From contig BTPG01000007.1 of assembly GCA_036245525.1 (NCBI GenBank), positions 161,062,452 to 161,126,451 on the forward strand: 64,000 bases of DNA, written 5' to 3'. The DNA is from Semisulcospira habei (lineage: Eukaryota; Mollusca; Gastropoda; Semisulcospiridae). The position numbers and the translations under genes are program-made. Below, piece after piece: positions 36,701 through 49,700 of the stretch. Numbering within the stretch: position 1 is the first letter of the stretch; each line of letters begins with the position of its first letter. Under the pieces are notes generated by a model. That model saw only the letters and a list, made by a program, of their open reading frames with translations, made no database searches and had not been told where the DNA came from.

Positions 36701-39700
36701 CCTGTGGACACTTCCGCCGCCCCTTCGGTAACGACCGCCCTTCCTCGCATCGGCCCCTCGGAACGGTCTGCTCGTCGGGACCCGGCGTTGTGCGCTGACC
36801 AGAGGATCGCCACTGCTGCCACGCCCGCTGACCCTTCCGGAGGGTCTGTTTACCGGCACAGCGCCCGCATCACTGAGCCCGGCCTGCAGCAGTCCGCCAT
36901 GAGCCGTCCCACGTTGACTGGCCTTCATCCTCTCTCTCTCCCCGAGAAGCCCGCTGATCCTTCCGGAGGATCTACACGCCGGCATAGAGCCCTTCTCACT
37001 GAGTCCGGCCAGGAGAGACGTCAGCCTCAACCTAAGCTACCAACCTCAACACGGTACGCCTTCCGGCGCCCTGGATCAAGAAGATGGCGGCTCTAGCCGA
37101 CCAGTTAGCTCGGGAGGATGCAGCCCCCGCCAGAGTCTGGCTTCAGTTGCTCGGTGTCATAACCGCCGCAGCGGATCTTATCCCGCTAGGGCGTCTCTAC
37201 TCCCGGCCAATTCAACTGCATCTTCTTCTCCATTGGCTCACGTCTTCTGGAGACTTGATGACCGCGGTCCCAGTGTCCCAGATGCTCCGCCTGCACCTTC
37301 GTCGGTGGACCGACCCTACGTGGCTAGCGTCGGGAGTTACCTTAGCCTCCCCCCCCGCCACAGGTCTCTCCTTGCGTCGATGCCAGCCTTCGGGGTGGGG
37401 GGCCCACCTCCTGCCCGGTTCCTCGCGACGGCGGGCTCCTGGCCCTCACACTTGGCGCACACCCACATCAACTAGCTGGAGATGCAGGCCGTCTGGCGAG
37501 CCCTTCAGGCTGGGGAGTACCTCCTCGGACACCAGGAGCTTCTCGTGCTTTCGGACGACACGACGGTGGTCGCTTACATCCAGAAGCAAGGTGGCACACG
37601 CTCCCCTGACCTGTGTATGCTCCTCTACAGGAAGATGTGTTGGTGCGAGGACCGGAGCAGTATCCTTCAAGCCCGGCACGTTCCCGGATACCTGAATGTC
37701 CTGGCCGACTCTTGGTCTCGCCGCGACCAACTCCTACACACGGAATGGACCCTGCGACAGGACATCTTTCGGATGATCTGCGCCAGCTGGTGACTCCACA
37801 GGTCGACTTGGTCGCCACGAGGTGGAACCACCAGCTCCCCCTCTTCGTCTCCCCGCTTCCCGACCACCTTGCCTAGGCTGTCGATGCGCTCTCCATTCCC
37901 GGGGACGGACTTGTGGCCTATACCTGTCCCCCTACCGTCTTGGTTCCCTAAGTCCTCCTCTAACTTGGGGCTGTTCGGCGTTACTCCTGTTGGTCGCGCC
38001 GTTCGTCTGGAACCGCTCCTGGACTACCGACCTGCTCAGCCTCGCCACAGACCCGCCCCTGCTGCTGCCCACCCCGCGGGCCATGCTCAAGCAACCGCGC
38101 CAGCCGCTGTTCCACCCCTGCCCGGAGTGTCTCCTCCTTCACGCCTGGAGGTTGTGCGGCAAGCTCTCGGAGCTAGAGTCTACTCAGGTGCAGCAATGGA
38201 GGCGATCGCTGCGGCCCGGAGACTGTCGACCCTTCGAGTCTACGAGGGAAATGGCGAGTCCTCTGTTCCTGGTGCACCGATCATGGCCTTAAGCCCACGG
38301 ATCTGACGCATCCTCCGCTGGCGGACTTCTTCTCTGGCTCTTCCGAGACCAAGGCCTAGCCCTCATCACGGTACGCGGTTACTTGTCCATGATTGCGGAC
38401 ACCTATCGTCACCTGGGACGACCCGATCCGGGCGCCTGCAAGGACCTAGCCGACCTTATGGGACACTTCGGCATCCAGCGCCCGACACTCCGCTCGTTCC
38501 TTCCTCGCTGGGACCTACCCTGGGTGCTCACGTGGTTGAACTCCGCCCGCTTCGTACCATTACCTTTAGCCCAGCTCGCGGACTTGGCATGCACGACTTG
38601 CTTCCTGCTGGCACTTGCTACCGCTTCGCGCGGGAGCGAGCTACAGGCGCCTTCAGCGCGCCCTGCCGGTCTGCAGTTCCGAACAGACGGCTCCGTCCGG
38701 CTGCTCACGGACCCGGCCTTTCTGGCAATAACAGGTCTCCTTTAACTCCGCCTCAAGGGATCACCATTAGGCCGCTGAGAGACTGACCCCGGTCCCAGGA
38801 GACCAGGCTACAGGATCCCGTGCGCGCCCTTCAAATCTATCTGCGGCGATCTAAGCTCGTCCGCAGGGGGCGGTCGCGCCTCTTCCTACCTCTAAGACCC
38901 AAACAGCGTGACATTATAGTCCAGATGATCTCTTCCTGGCTCCGCTGGGTCATACGCTCCGCTAATCAAGAGATAGCCCCTGAGGGAGCTAAGAGGCTGC
39001 ACATTCTCGCACACGAGGTACGAGCTATGGCCACGAGCGTCGCGTTTGAGCGAAACGGCACTGTCAGGGACATCGTGGCAGCCGTGGGCTGAAACACCGA
39101 GTCGGTCTTGCCCGTTCTACCTCCGGGACCTGGCTAGCCAGCGAGACAATCTCGCACTGGTGGGGGACATCGCCGCGACGCAACACTCCCTCCCGGTGCC
39201 ACCGGCACCGTAGGTATGCACTTCGCTAAAATTGTCGGGAGTGTGCCACGGGGTGGACGGCGTTGTCCTGTTGGGGGAGTTGTGGGCGGCACCCGCCTCC
39301 TCTTCGCAATTCTCCCATGTAGTCATGTCATCGGTAATGTTTTTGAGGAAATAAATTCATTTTTCTCTAAAAGGTATTTTTTCGAAAAATACTTACCGAT
39401 GACATGACTCGGATAACCCTCCCTCCTGCCCCGCTTGCCGCTTTCGAGCGAAGTATCAGACTGAATGGTCTCGTGACCGGATCTGGTAAGGCAGGTATGG
39501 GAAGATAACTCTCGGCCCCTCTGGGTGGTTCCCCGAGGGCCTCTCGGGTTGTGTGGGCACACAACGGGCAAGTAGGCTAAAATTGAGCCTAGAAGTAGAT
39601 ATTCCCATGTAGTCATGTCATCGGTAAGTATTTTTCGAAAAAATACCTTTTAGAGAAAAATGAATTTTTCTCTAAAATGTATTTTTTCGAAAAATACTTC

Positions 39701-42700
39701 CCGCTCCTCGCACGATGCTCTAGCTACCGCGCCAGGCGCTCTACTTCCGTGCTCGGGGAGACTCCTGCTACACGCTTGGAGATTGGATGGCAAGCGCTCG
39801 CCGCTGGAGTTCTCGAGTGAGGCAGTGACAGCTATCGCTTTAGGCCGTGGACCCTCGACCCTGCGTGTCTACGAGGGAAGGTGGAGAGTACTGGGAGCTT
39901 GGCGCGACCTCCGTCGCCTCTCCACTACCGATCTGACTTCCCCACCGCTGGCTGAGTTCTTCCTGGCTTTCGCCGAACAGCACTTGGCACCGATCACCTC
40001 AGGGGCTACCTCACTATGATCGCCGACGCTTACCGGCACCCGGGCCGAGCGGAACCCGACAGTCTAAGGTCCTCGCTGACCTTATGGCCCTCTTCGGCAC
40101 ACAGCGACCTGCCCTCCGCTCCCTGATCCCGCGCTGGGATTTACCCTGGATACTCTTCTGGATGAACGCTAGCGTTTCGAGCCGAAATGCTAGCGTTTCG
40201 AGCCGCTTCCCCTAGCAAGCCTGGCCGACGCTACACGAAGACTTGCTTCTGCTTGCCGTAGCCACAGCCTCCAGAATGAGTGAGCTGCCCGCGCCTTCCG
40301 CGCCCCCGCCTGCCTGTAGTGCAGGTCGGATGACCCCGTGCAGCTACTAACGGAATTGGCCTTCTTGGCCCTGAACCAGTCCCCGCTGACAGCCCCACAG
40401 GTGATCACTGTGCGATCGCTTACGCCGTTGGTAAACCTTTAGCTCAAATTATCGGGAGATGGCGCCGGGGAGGACGGGGTTGGCTGGCTCAGTCAGGCAC
40501 TGGGTTATGCAGCACCCTCCTCCTCTTCGCCATCCTCCATTGTAGTAATGACATCGGTAATGTTTTTGAGGAAACAAATTAATTTTTCTCTAAAATGTAT
40601 TTTTTCGAAAAATACTTACCGATGTCATTACTCGGATGGCCCTCCCACCTGCCCCGCTTGCCGCTCGCCAGCTAAACGAAAGAACTGGTGTGGCTTGGCT
40701 GCTCGGGCTGTTACCCGTAACGGGTGGGAAGGGAGGCTACCCGGGTACCAGGTCACGGCACCCCTGGAGGCCTCCCCTGGCCGTAAAGGTACACATCGTA
40801 AGTTTTTGGGCTAAAATTACACTAGCTATAGGTTGTTCCATTGTAGTAATGACATCTGTAATGTTCTTGAGGAAACAACTATACATTTCATTCATTTACC
40901 TATCATTTACAATAAAAATAATAATAGCATTTACATGGCACTGTAACCCAGCATTTGTCACGCTGGCTCTAAGCGCTTTAAAAAAGTAGAGACACAAAAA
41001 ATGAGATGCCAAAACACAACTGAGAGAGCTAAGGGGGAGCATATTGCTGACAGTGAGTGATGATGAGGAACGATTGAAGACTGACAGAGGGCTAGACAGA
41101 TGCACGAGCTTTGACGAAAAATGAATTTTTTTCTAAAATGTATTTTTTTAAAAATACTTACCGATGGCATTACTATATGGAATACACTCTATAGCCTATA
41201 GATTTCAGCCTAAAATTGTGTCCCCTGCACAACAGGGGAGGAGACACCGGGGATCCATGCATAGGGGACACGGGTGTCCTCCCCTAACCACCCTATCCGG
41301 GCATGCGTAGGGCAAAAGTCCGCCAGTTTCACACTTAGCCAAAAGCGGCAAGTGGGGCAGGAGGGAGGGCTATCCCAGTGATGCCATCGGTAAGTATTTT
41401 TCCCAAAAATACATTTTTAAAAAAATTCATTTGTTTTCTCAAAATACGTTACCGATGGCATTACTATATGGAAGAATAGCGAAGAGGAGGCGGGTGCCAC
41501 CCCGAAACCCCCTGTAATTAACTCCCACCGCAGGCCCCCACAAAGCACTCCCGACAATTTCAGCTAAGATGTAGCTAAGGCACCTGCGGCGCGCGGAGAG
41601 AGTGCTGGGGCGCGGAGATATCGCCCACCATGGGCAGGGAGTCACGCTGGCGGATAAGTCACAGAGGTAGAAGCAGGCGAAGGTGGCATCTGCACGCCCG
41701 CCTACCGCCGGCACAATGTCTTAGCAGAGCAGAAGCGGTCAAAGGCCACGCTGGTAGCTACTGCTCGCACTTCATGCGCCCCAATCTGTCTAGGTAGGCC
41801 GACCGCATCACCCACCGCAGCCAGGACGAACCGTCTGGGCTGAGACAACCGGCCTGCCTGGTGAAGCGGCAGGAGGGCGGGAGCGCCCCAGGCGGCGCGG
41901 CTTGGCATGGCACAGGTAAAACTTCTGTGTCGGGACTGGGTCTTGTAGACGCGACCAGCGGGATTGGTCCGCCCGTCTGAGCGGACGTAAGGTCAGCCTC
42001 TGGGGCGCAGTCGAGGGAGGCCGATTCCTGGCCAGAAGAGACAGGTCGGGGAGCTGTTGAGCCGAACCAATGGCTCGAACTGCAACATGCGGGCGTACCG
42101 AGAGCACATGAAGCTCGCTCACGCGGGACGCCGTAGCGAGGGCCAGGAGGAAACACGTTTCCAGATCAAGTCGGTGAACCATGCTATGGGCAGGGGTTCG
42201 GTCGGTCCGAGTTAGCCACGTCAGTACCCAGGCGAGGTCCCACCGAGGTATGAGCGAACGGGAGACCGGACGTCAGAGTTCAAAATGAGCCAACAGGTCC
42301 CAAAGGTCTTTACAAGCACCTGGATCCGGGAGGTTCAAGTGGAGGTAAGTGTCCGCAATCATGGCGCAGTAACCCTTGACGATAAAGGAGCTGACCCTAG
42401 GCCGTTGAAGAGCCACAGAAAGAATTCCACCGTTGGGGGGGTAGTTAGCTTCGTAGGGGGAGCCGCAGGGCGGCGCCCCAAGACTGGAAGACCCACCACT
42501 TGCCTTCATAGAATTTCCTGGTAGACAGGCTGCGGGCAGCCGCCATGGCCGCCACTGCTGCACCCGAGAAACCTCTAGTGGCGAGGCTTGCGGACAAACT
42601 CCAAGCGTTTAGGAGGAGGCGCTCTGGGCACGGGTGGAAGAGAGCCTGATGGGGCTGCTTGAGCATCGAGGGCGGGCTGAGAAGCTCCAGGAGCGGGTCC

Positions 42701-45456
42701 GTCGCGAGAGCGAGCAGGTCCAGCTCTTGGCCCAGCTAAGGGGACCACCAGCAGGAGAACCACGGAGCATCCCTGAAGTTTCCGTAGGATCTTCGGTCCC
42801 AGAAAGGACGGGGGGGGGGGGGGGGAAGGGGGGGGTAGGTATACGCGAACAACCCACGTCCACCGCCCAGAAGAGCGGTCCAGAACGGGAGGGACAAAAA
42901 GTGGTAGCTGGTAAATCCACCTGGTGGCCAAAAGATCGACTAGCGGCATCTCCCATCGTGAGCAGATCAGGTGAAAGATGTCTGGGCGCAGAGACCACTC
43001 CGTGTGGAGAAGCTGACCGCAGCGGGACGGGGCGTCTGCGACTACCTTCAGGTGGCCCTGGATGTGGCGGGCTCAAAGAGCGATGTCCTGGACCCTGCAC
43101 CAGAGCAGGGGATAGTTAGGGAGGATGCACAGGGGAGGCGAGAGCCCCCTTGGTTCTGTATGTAGGTCACCACCGTCGAGCTGTCTGAGAGAACAAGGAC
43201 CTCCTGGCGTGTCAGCGTCTCTTGCCAGGCGTTGAAGGCCATCCACCGCCTTCCACACTAGCCCGTAGAAGTGTTTGTCCGCGAGCTCCCGAGGCCAAGG
43301 GACCGAGGCCGTAACAAAGTCCGGTAGCAGGTGCGCGCCCCACCCTGATGCAAAAGGACGACCAAGGAGGAGGGGAGAGCAGGGGCACGCCCGTTGCCAG
43401 CCAAGCGAGGTCCGACCACCTCTGGAGGAGGTGGAGGACCAGCGGAAGTACCGGAACTGGATCCGTCAGGGTGCCAGTAGAGGGGCGCCAGAGTAGGAGC
43501 AGGTTGAGCTGAAGTGGGCAGGCATAGAGCCTGCCGAGGGGTAACAGATCCGCTGCCACGCTGAGCAGTCCCTGGAGCTGAAGTCAGACCCTGGCCGGGA
43601 AGGAGATCCCCAGCTCCATCTGATGAGCGAGCTCGGCGATCTTCTGCCGCCGTGCCACCAGCAGGTGGACCAGGTAGAGGACGGACAGGACATCCATTCC
43701 CAAGAGTGAGAACCGGTGCGAAGGGGTGAGATCCGACTTGCCCGGTTTGACTAGAACCATAGCCAGCGAAGTAGAGAGAGAGCAGCTATTCTCTGTCCCC
43801 TTCCAGAGCCGTGGCGATCTGGTTGCGCAGCAGCAGGTCGTCCAGATAAATGGCGGCCAGACTCGAGGATCGCTGTAAGAAGCTGGCCATCACTGCGTCT
43901 CTAGGAGCCTCGTAAAACCCAGGGACTAACGTTGAGGCCGAAGGGGAGGGCCCGGAACTTGTAGACGAAGCCGCCAAGGCAAGCGTAGATAGCGGCGTGA
44001 TGGCAGATGAAAGGGCACATGCAGAAAAGGTCCAACAGATCGAAGCTGAAAACGAAGTCCATTGGTCAGACCGCTGCGCGAAAAATTATGGCTGTTTCCA
44101 TCCGAACGTGCCATATAGTCGATGACGGGACGCCACTTGCCGCCGGGCATGGGGGTGACGAAGAGGCGGCTGCAAAACGCCGGAAAGCCGAGTCGGGAGT
44201 CTCTGATGCAGCCTTGCTGTGTAAGGCCGCCACTGCTCCGCGAAGAGCATCTGTGTAGACCCGGTCGACTGGAGCCTGGGTCCAAAGGGGGGACCTGCAC
44301 CTCGGCGGGGGGGACTGGAAAGACAGTGGCAGGTCTGTGGAACTGTGTCTTCACCGTCTTGGGGAGATCCTAGCAAAGGCGCAGGAGGGAGTCCCAACGC
44401 CAGAGGTCACAGCTGGCGGCCACCGCCCTGGCGTTAGTGGACTAGTTGTCAGTGGCCCGGTTAGCAGCCACAAGGATGGAAAAGAAGTCATACAGCGGGG
44501 ACGAAGACTCCAGGTCCCAAGTGTCTGCCAAGCCATGCCGCACCGCCTGCGTTGCCAGCTCCAGAACCGGAAAAGTGAATCCGGACTAGTGACTCGATCG
44601 TGTCCCGAGGGCGAGGCCAAGCTACTGCACCGCCATGCGACCCCCCGCCTGGGGGACGGTTGCCGTTGCCGAATCCAAGGTGGGAAGAGGTACGGCAAAG
44701 GTTTGGGAGAGTCCCGCGTACCAAGCCTGTCAGGAGTCATGTTGCTACCGGTGGGCCACTGCGCATCCACGAAGGAGCCATTGTTGCCGAAGCTGTCCTG
44801 GCAGAGCTGCGTATAGAGAGCTTCCGTGAGAACCCAGAAGCAGCTGAGCAGTTGAAGGGGAACCGGAGGGAGAGTTCCGAAGGAAAGTCACCAAAGAGGA
44901 GTCCCCTGGCTGTATGCTGAGGACATCCGGAACGAAGGCCAAGGTCGCCTGTCGCGCGGTGCCAAGGGAGGAGCGACTGGCTCCGCGCGCGCGGGGACGT
45001 CGACGGGCCGCGGCGTGAGCGATGGACAGGCGGAAACGCCCGCGAAGCCAGCAGGGAAGGGCGTCGCGGTGAACGAGGGACAGCGGTAGAACGACGACCG
45101 GAGACAAACAGACTCATGAAGCCCCCTACTCGCCGCCGGGCGGGGGGCGGGGGGGGGGGGGGAAGGGAAGGGGAGCTGCCTGTGTCGTCCATGATGCGAA
45201 GTCGGTGAGGGGATCGTGGGCGCTGGAGACCGTACTCCAACCGAAAGAAGGGAGGCGGTAGTAGAGATCCCTGGCTCGCCGAGCCCGGTTGGGAAACTGC
45301 GAAGGGGGGGGGAAGCGTAGCAACGACCCGGCGGATCCGATCCTGCACAATTGACTCCAAGTCCCGCCGGGCCTGCCCGGAAACGGAGCAATGGGGGGGG
45401 GGGGGGGGGGGGGGGTAGAAAGAGAGGCTCGCCGGGGTCGCTCGGGAAAAATGGAG

Positions 45457-45491
<35 letters not shown>

Positions 45492-46667
45492 GGGGGGAGC
45501 GTGTGCGAGTCGCAACGGGCCCACCTGGACAGTTCGGGGTGGGGGGGGGGGGGGGGGGGGTGGATGTGAGTGTGGTTCGCCGGGCACACTCGGACAGTCC
45601 GAAGCGGGGGGGGCAGCCCGTCTATCGCTCTCGGGTCACGCTCAGACGAATCAGAGCGTGAGGGAGAGCCTTTTTTTTTTTTTTTTCACTACCTCTTTCT
45701 CTCTTTGTCTTCTTTCGTTTGAGCAAGTCGCGCCAGACCCGCTCAGAAGATCAGAAGACTCGGAGCGGAGGGGGGGGGGGGACTTGGACGTACGCTTGGC
45801 TCGCTGGGCCCGTTCAGAAGTACAAAGCGGGGGGGGGGGGGGGGGGGCGGCATGTCGATCGCTCTCGGGTCACGCTCGGACAAGTCGGAGCGTGAGGGAG
45901 AGCATAATTACTTACAACCTCCTTGTCTCTTCTTTGTTTGCACAATGTTCGGCTCGCCGGGTCCGCTCGGAAGTACGGAGCGGGGGGGCGGCACATCTAA
46001 CGCTCTCGGGTCATGCTCGGACAAGTCGGAGCGTGAGGGAGAGCATAATTACTTACTACCTCCTTGTCTCTCCTTCTTTTGAGCAACGCGCGCCATGCCG
46101 GGGCCGCTCGGACAATACGGAGCAGGGGGGCAGGGGAGGGGGAGGGGGGGGCTTGTACGTGTCTCTTGGACGTACGCTCGGAAATACAGAGCAGGGGCGG
46201 GGAGGGGCACGTCTATCGCTCTCAGGTCACGCTCGGAAGAGTCAGAGCGTGAGGGAGAGCATAATTACTTACTACCTCCTCGACTCTTCTTTGTTTGAGC
46301 AACGCTCGGCTTGCCGGGCCTGCTCGGACAATACAGAGCGGGGGGGGGGGGGGGGGGGGGGGGGAAGCGTATACGTGTCGCGCCGGGCCCGCCTGGAAGA
46401 TTCGGGGTGGGGGGACGTAAGTGTGGCTCGTTGGGCCCACTCGGACAATACGGAGCGGGGTGGGAGGGGGGGGGGGTGGCACGACTATCGCTCTCGGGTC
46501 ACGCTCGGAAGAGTCGGAGCGTGAGGGAGAGCATATTTTCTTACTAGCTCTTTCTGTATGTCTTTGTTTGAGCAACTCGCGCCGGACCCGCTCAGAAGAA
46601 TCGGAGCGGGGGTGGGGGGGCGTGGACATACGCTCGGCTCACCGTGCCCGCTCGGACAAAATCGGAG

Positions 46668-46703
<36 letters not shown>

Positions 46704-49700
46704 GCAATAACAAGGCGCTTAGGCCACGTTCGGAAGAAATGGAGCGTGGGGGGCGCGTCTCTAACACTCGCCTGCCCTGCTCGGAAGACTCAAAGCGGGG
46801 AGTGAGTTTCTGCGTGGTTAGTGTACAAGAAACGGACTTACCTGCGGGCCAGAGGGCCCGAACGACAGAGCGATGACATCCTTAGGTGATGTCTGGGGAG
46901 CTTGTCGGGGCCGGGAAGGACGGTTGCGTCGGTAGAATCCCACAGCTGGGACCAAAGGTCCTCACTCCCATCGGCAAACACGTCACAGGTCCGGTCGGAA
47001 GAGCAGCCCAAGCACAGAAGACAGGCGTAGTGCGAGTCCGAGGGCCACTGGAAAACTCCTCAACAAAGGCAAGTCCTCACCGCGACGAAGCCATAACGTC
47101 CGTAGTACACAGTCCACAGGGAAGGGTACACTGAAAGGCTGTAGAACTCCCTCCAAGGGGCAAACACGCTAACGAAGGAGAGTTCCAAGCCACAAGCCGA
47201 GTACACGAGGCCGCATCCAACGTAAGAGTTCACAGAAAGTCAAGCACCAGACCGAAGAACCAATTGGAAAAAACCCACACTCGAAGGTGTAGAACTCCCA
47301 ACGAAAACGCAGAATAGTTCAGTACTAGTCACCACTGACTACACGAGGCAAAGCCAACGTAAAAGTTCACAGTATAATCCAAGCACAAGCTTCTAACCGA
47401 AACCGGAGTAAGGCTAACACCCGACCGTCCATGGTCGAGCTAAGAGTGAAACTGGTGGGCTTTCGCCCTACGCATACCCGGATAGGGTGGTAAGGGGAGG
47501 CCACCCGGGTCCCCTAATGCATGGATCCCCGGTGTCTCCTCCCCAGTTGTGCAGGAGACACAACTTTAGGCTGAAATCTATAGGCTATAAAGTGTATTCC
47601 ATATAGTGACGCCATTGGTAACGTGTTTTGAGAAAACAAGGTACGTTTTAAGATTGCTTTTGAATGTCGGGAGAAATGGAGACTGCCACAAGGAGAGAGG
47701 AAGGGCACACTTCACTCACCTGCTGGACCTCCTTGAGAAGGACTCCATCCGTCATAAACTTGATCTGAGTGTCTGGGGTCACGTTTCCTTCGTAACGAAT
47801 CTGGTAGGATACTTCTCTGCCAGCAAATCAGTATAACTCATTTGTAATTTCATCCTTTTATTTTGACCTGAAGAATTTGTGAACCGGACACTGTTTTCTG
47901 ATTATTATCATTAACAAATGTGATGTTGCTTCAGGAATGAAACCTTGATAAACTATGTGTTGCAAACTACATAAGAACCTGTTTTGAGTGAACACCTGTA
48001 TGAGAGATCAGCTGTTAATGAAGACCACCATTTAGTGACTTTAGCCATGTAAACGATGGTCTTTGACACACGTTTCCCCTTCAAGACTTTAAATGAACGA
48101 GCACCAATCTCTTCCTTCGAAACTGGAGGTTGCTTAACCCTTTCATTACTGAATTTTCTGGTTCGTGAATACCACTGAGTACTGCTTTTATAAAGTTCTG
48201 TTTTACCCCTGCATACTGAGTTTAGAGACTAGAAAAATACCAAAATATAGTAGTGTACGGGAAAGGCTGATAGCAGAGTACCCATCCACCGCAGATACCC
48301 ATAACCGTATATTGCTGTGACGGGCTTTGGAAGGGCTACACATTGACATCATGTGTAAGTGTCATGTGGTTGATTTGGTGACACACAGGTGCAAATATGT
48401 GACAAAATGACAGTACATTAACAACACACACCTATGAAGCAAGCAAACATGCATGAAAACGGGTCCAAAAGTGTTCGCAGGCTCTTACCATGATAATGAT
48501 GTGTTGGAAACTCATAATTCAAACTTGTGACTGTGTCATTGTCTGTTTATTGATGTCACATAGCAGTATGCCCAATGCACGCACAAGTGTCAAAAATAAA
48601 AAAAATAACTGTACAAGATCCACTATTATATATACACCTTGATTGTCCATGCTTACGCATTACACTATGTACAGTTACTGGGAGTCTGAAGATGAAATTA
48701 ATACACTGTCACACACTGTCATACACTGTCACACACTGTCACCCTGTATTTACAGTTGTACCTGTGTGTGGTACCAAAAAAACAGTTGTTGTCACTACAA
48801 ACAAAGGTGCACATCACATTTCCAGCACATAATAACAGATTTGTGCCTCTTGTACGGATTGTTCGCATAGCTAACCAGTGGGTTTGCGTCAATAGTAGCG
48901 GGTGTGTCGCTTGTAGCATAGGTGGTCACGGCCTTCCCCTTTGACAGGTAAGTGGTCAACTCGGTCAAAGCGAGTCTCGTTCAGTGTTGGCTGGCGGCAG
49001 AGCAGGAACGGCTCTTTGCTACATTCGTGTTTGTGTACGTTGTGATCGTTTCGAACACACTCTCAGAGTAGACATGAGAGGCCAAAGTACCCGGATGCAC
49101 TGACAGATGTGTCAATTACACGTGTTGGACCAGCTGGCCTTCGGGTGAATGTCACCCGCTCAGGTGCAACATATGGGGTCCCACTGTCCTCTCAAATTGT
49201 GGCATGATTTCGGAACCACAGTGGCACATTGTCATCGTCAAGTTCATCCCCACTTTCGTCGGCATCGCGACCACTATTGTTGTTGTCGTTAGCCTATCTT
49301 GTCGCACAATATCGGCCCTTTCCTGCTCTGTCAACTGAACTAAATCCATTCTCCAAAATCGCCTCTATCCCAAAACTCATCATCACTAAATTCGTCGCTG
49401 TCACGGTCACTTTTTCCTCTTCGTCATTTTTGCAAGCACAACCAAAGTTCTGGAAGGAATTTTTGATATAAACTCTGCATCCTGTTTCCCAGGCCCCGAG
49501 CCGGCTATAACATAAACACTGCGCGCCTCGCGGTACCATTCCAGGGCTGTCAAGGTCGCCGCTAATCCGTTAGCCACTCACAGCAGGTAGCGCGGATTTC
49601 GAACACGGCTAGCGCAAACTGCTTTAGCGGACAGCAGTATGCGGGGGAGTAGAAGCTACGGCCCCGCTATACCGGGAAGCCGTAAGCAGAGGAGGCGTTT

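Larger units (their letters stand above)
34331..39667 (+). mobile_element. DIRS-like element 4, RT deleted
   Basis: Inverted terminal repeats about 34351-34521 and 39450-39627 (TTACCGATGACATGACTACA outer ends) and an internal complementary region at 39313-39408, with + strand coding. Gag, RNase H and recombinase pieces are present, but the RT fingers-palm region is missing between about 36600 and 37084, where only gag-type repeats are seen. A SINE copy lies at 35089-35330. Confidence 0.85.
41121..47640 (-). mobile_element. DIRS-like element 6, full length but decayed
   Basis: Inverted terminal repeats about 41158-41345 and 47430-47621 (TTACCGATGGCATTACTATA outer ends) and an internal complementary region at 41378-41475. 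Minus-strand recombinase, RNase H, RT and gag remnants follow in the usual order, all with frameshifts. The gag part is expanded by G-rich tandem repeats (45,100-46,800). Confidence 0.85.

Noticed and set aside
45391..46524. 377-codon glycine-rich plus-strand ORF, and proline-rich ORFs opposite it
   Set aside because: Produced by polyG/polyC runs and tandem repeats in the decayed gag of DIRS-like element 6; run lengths are uncertain and no domain is present.
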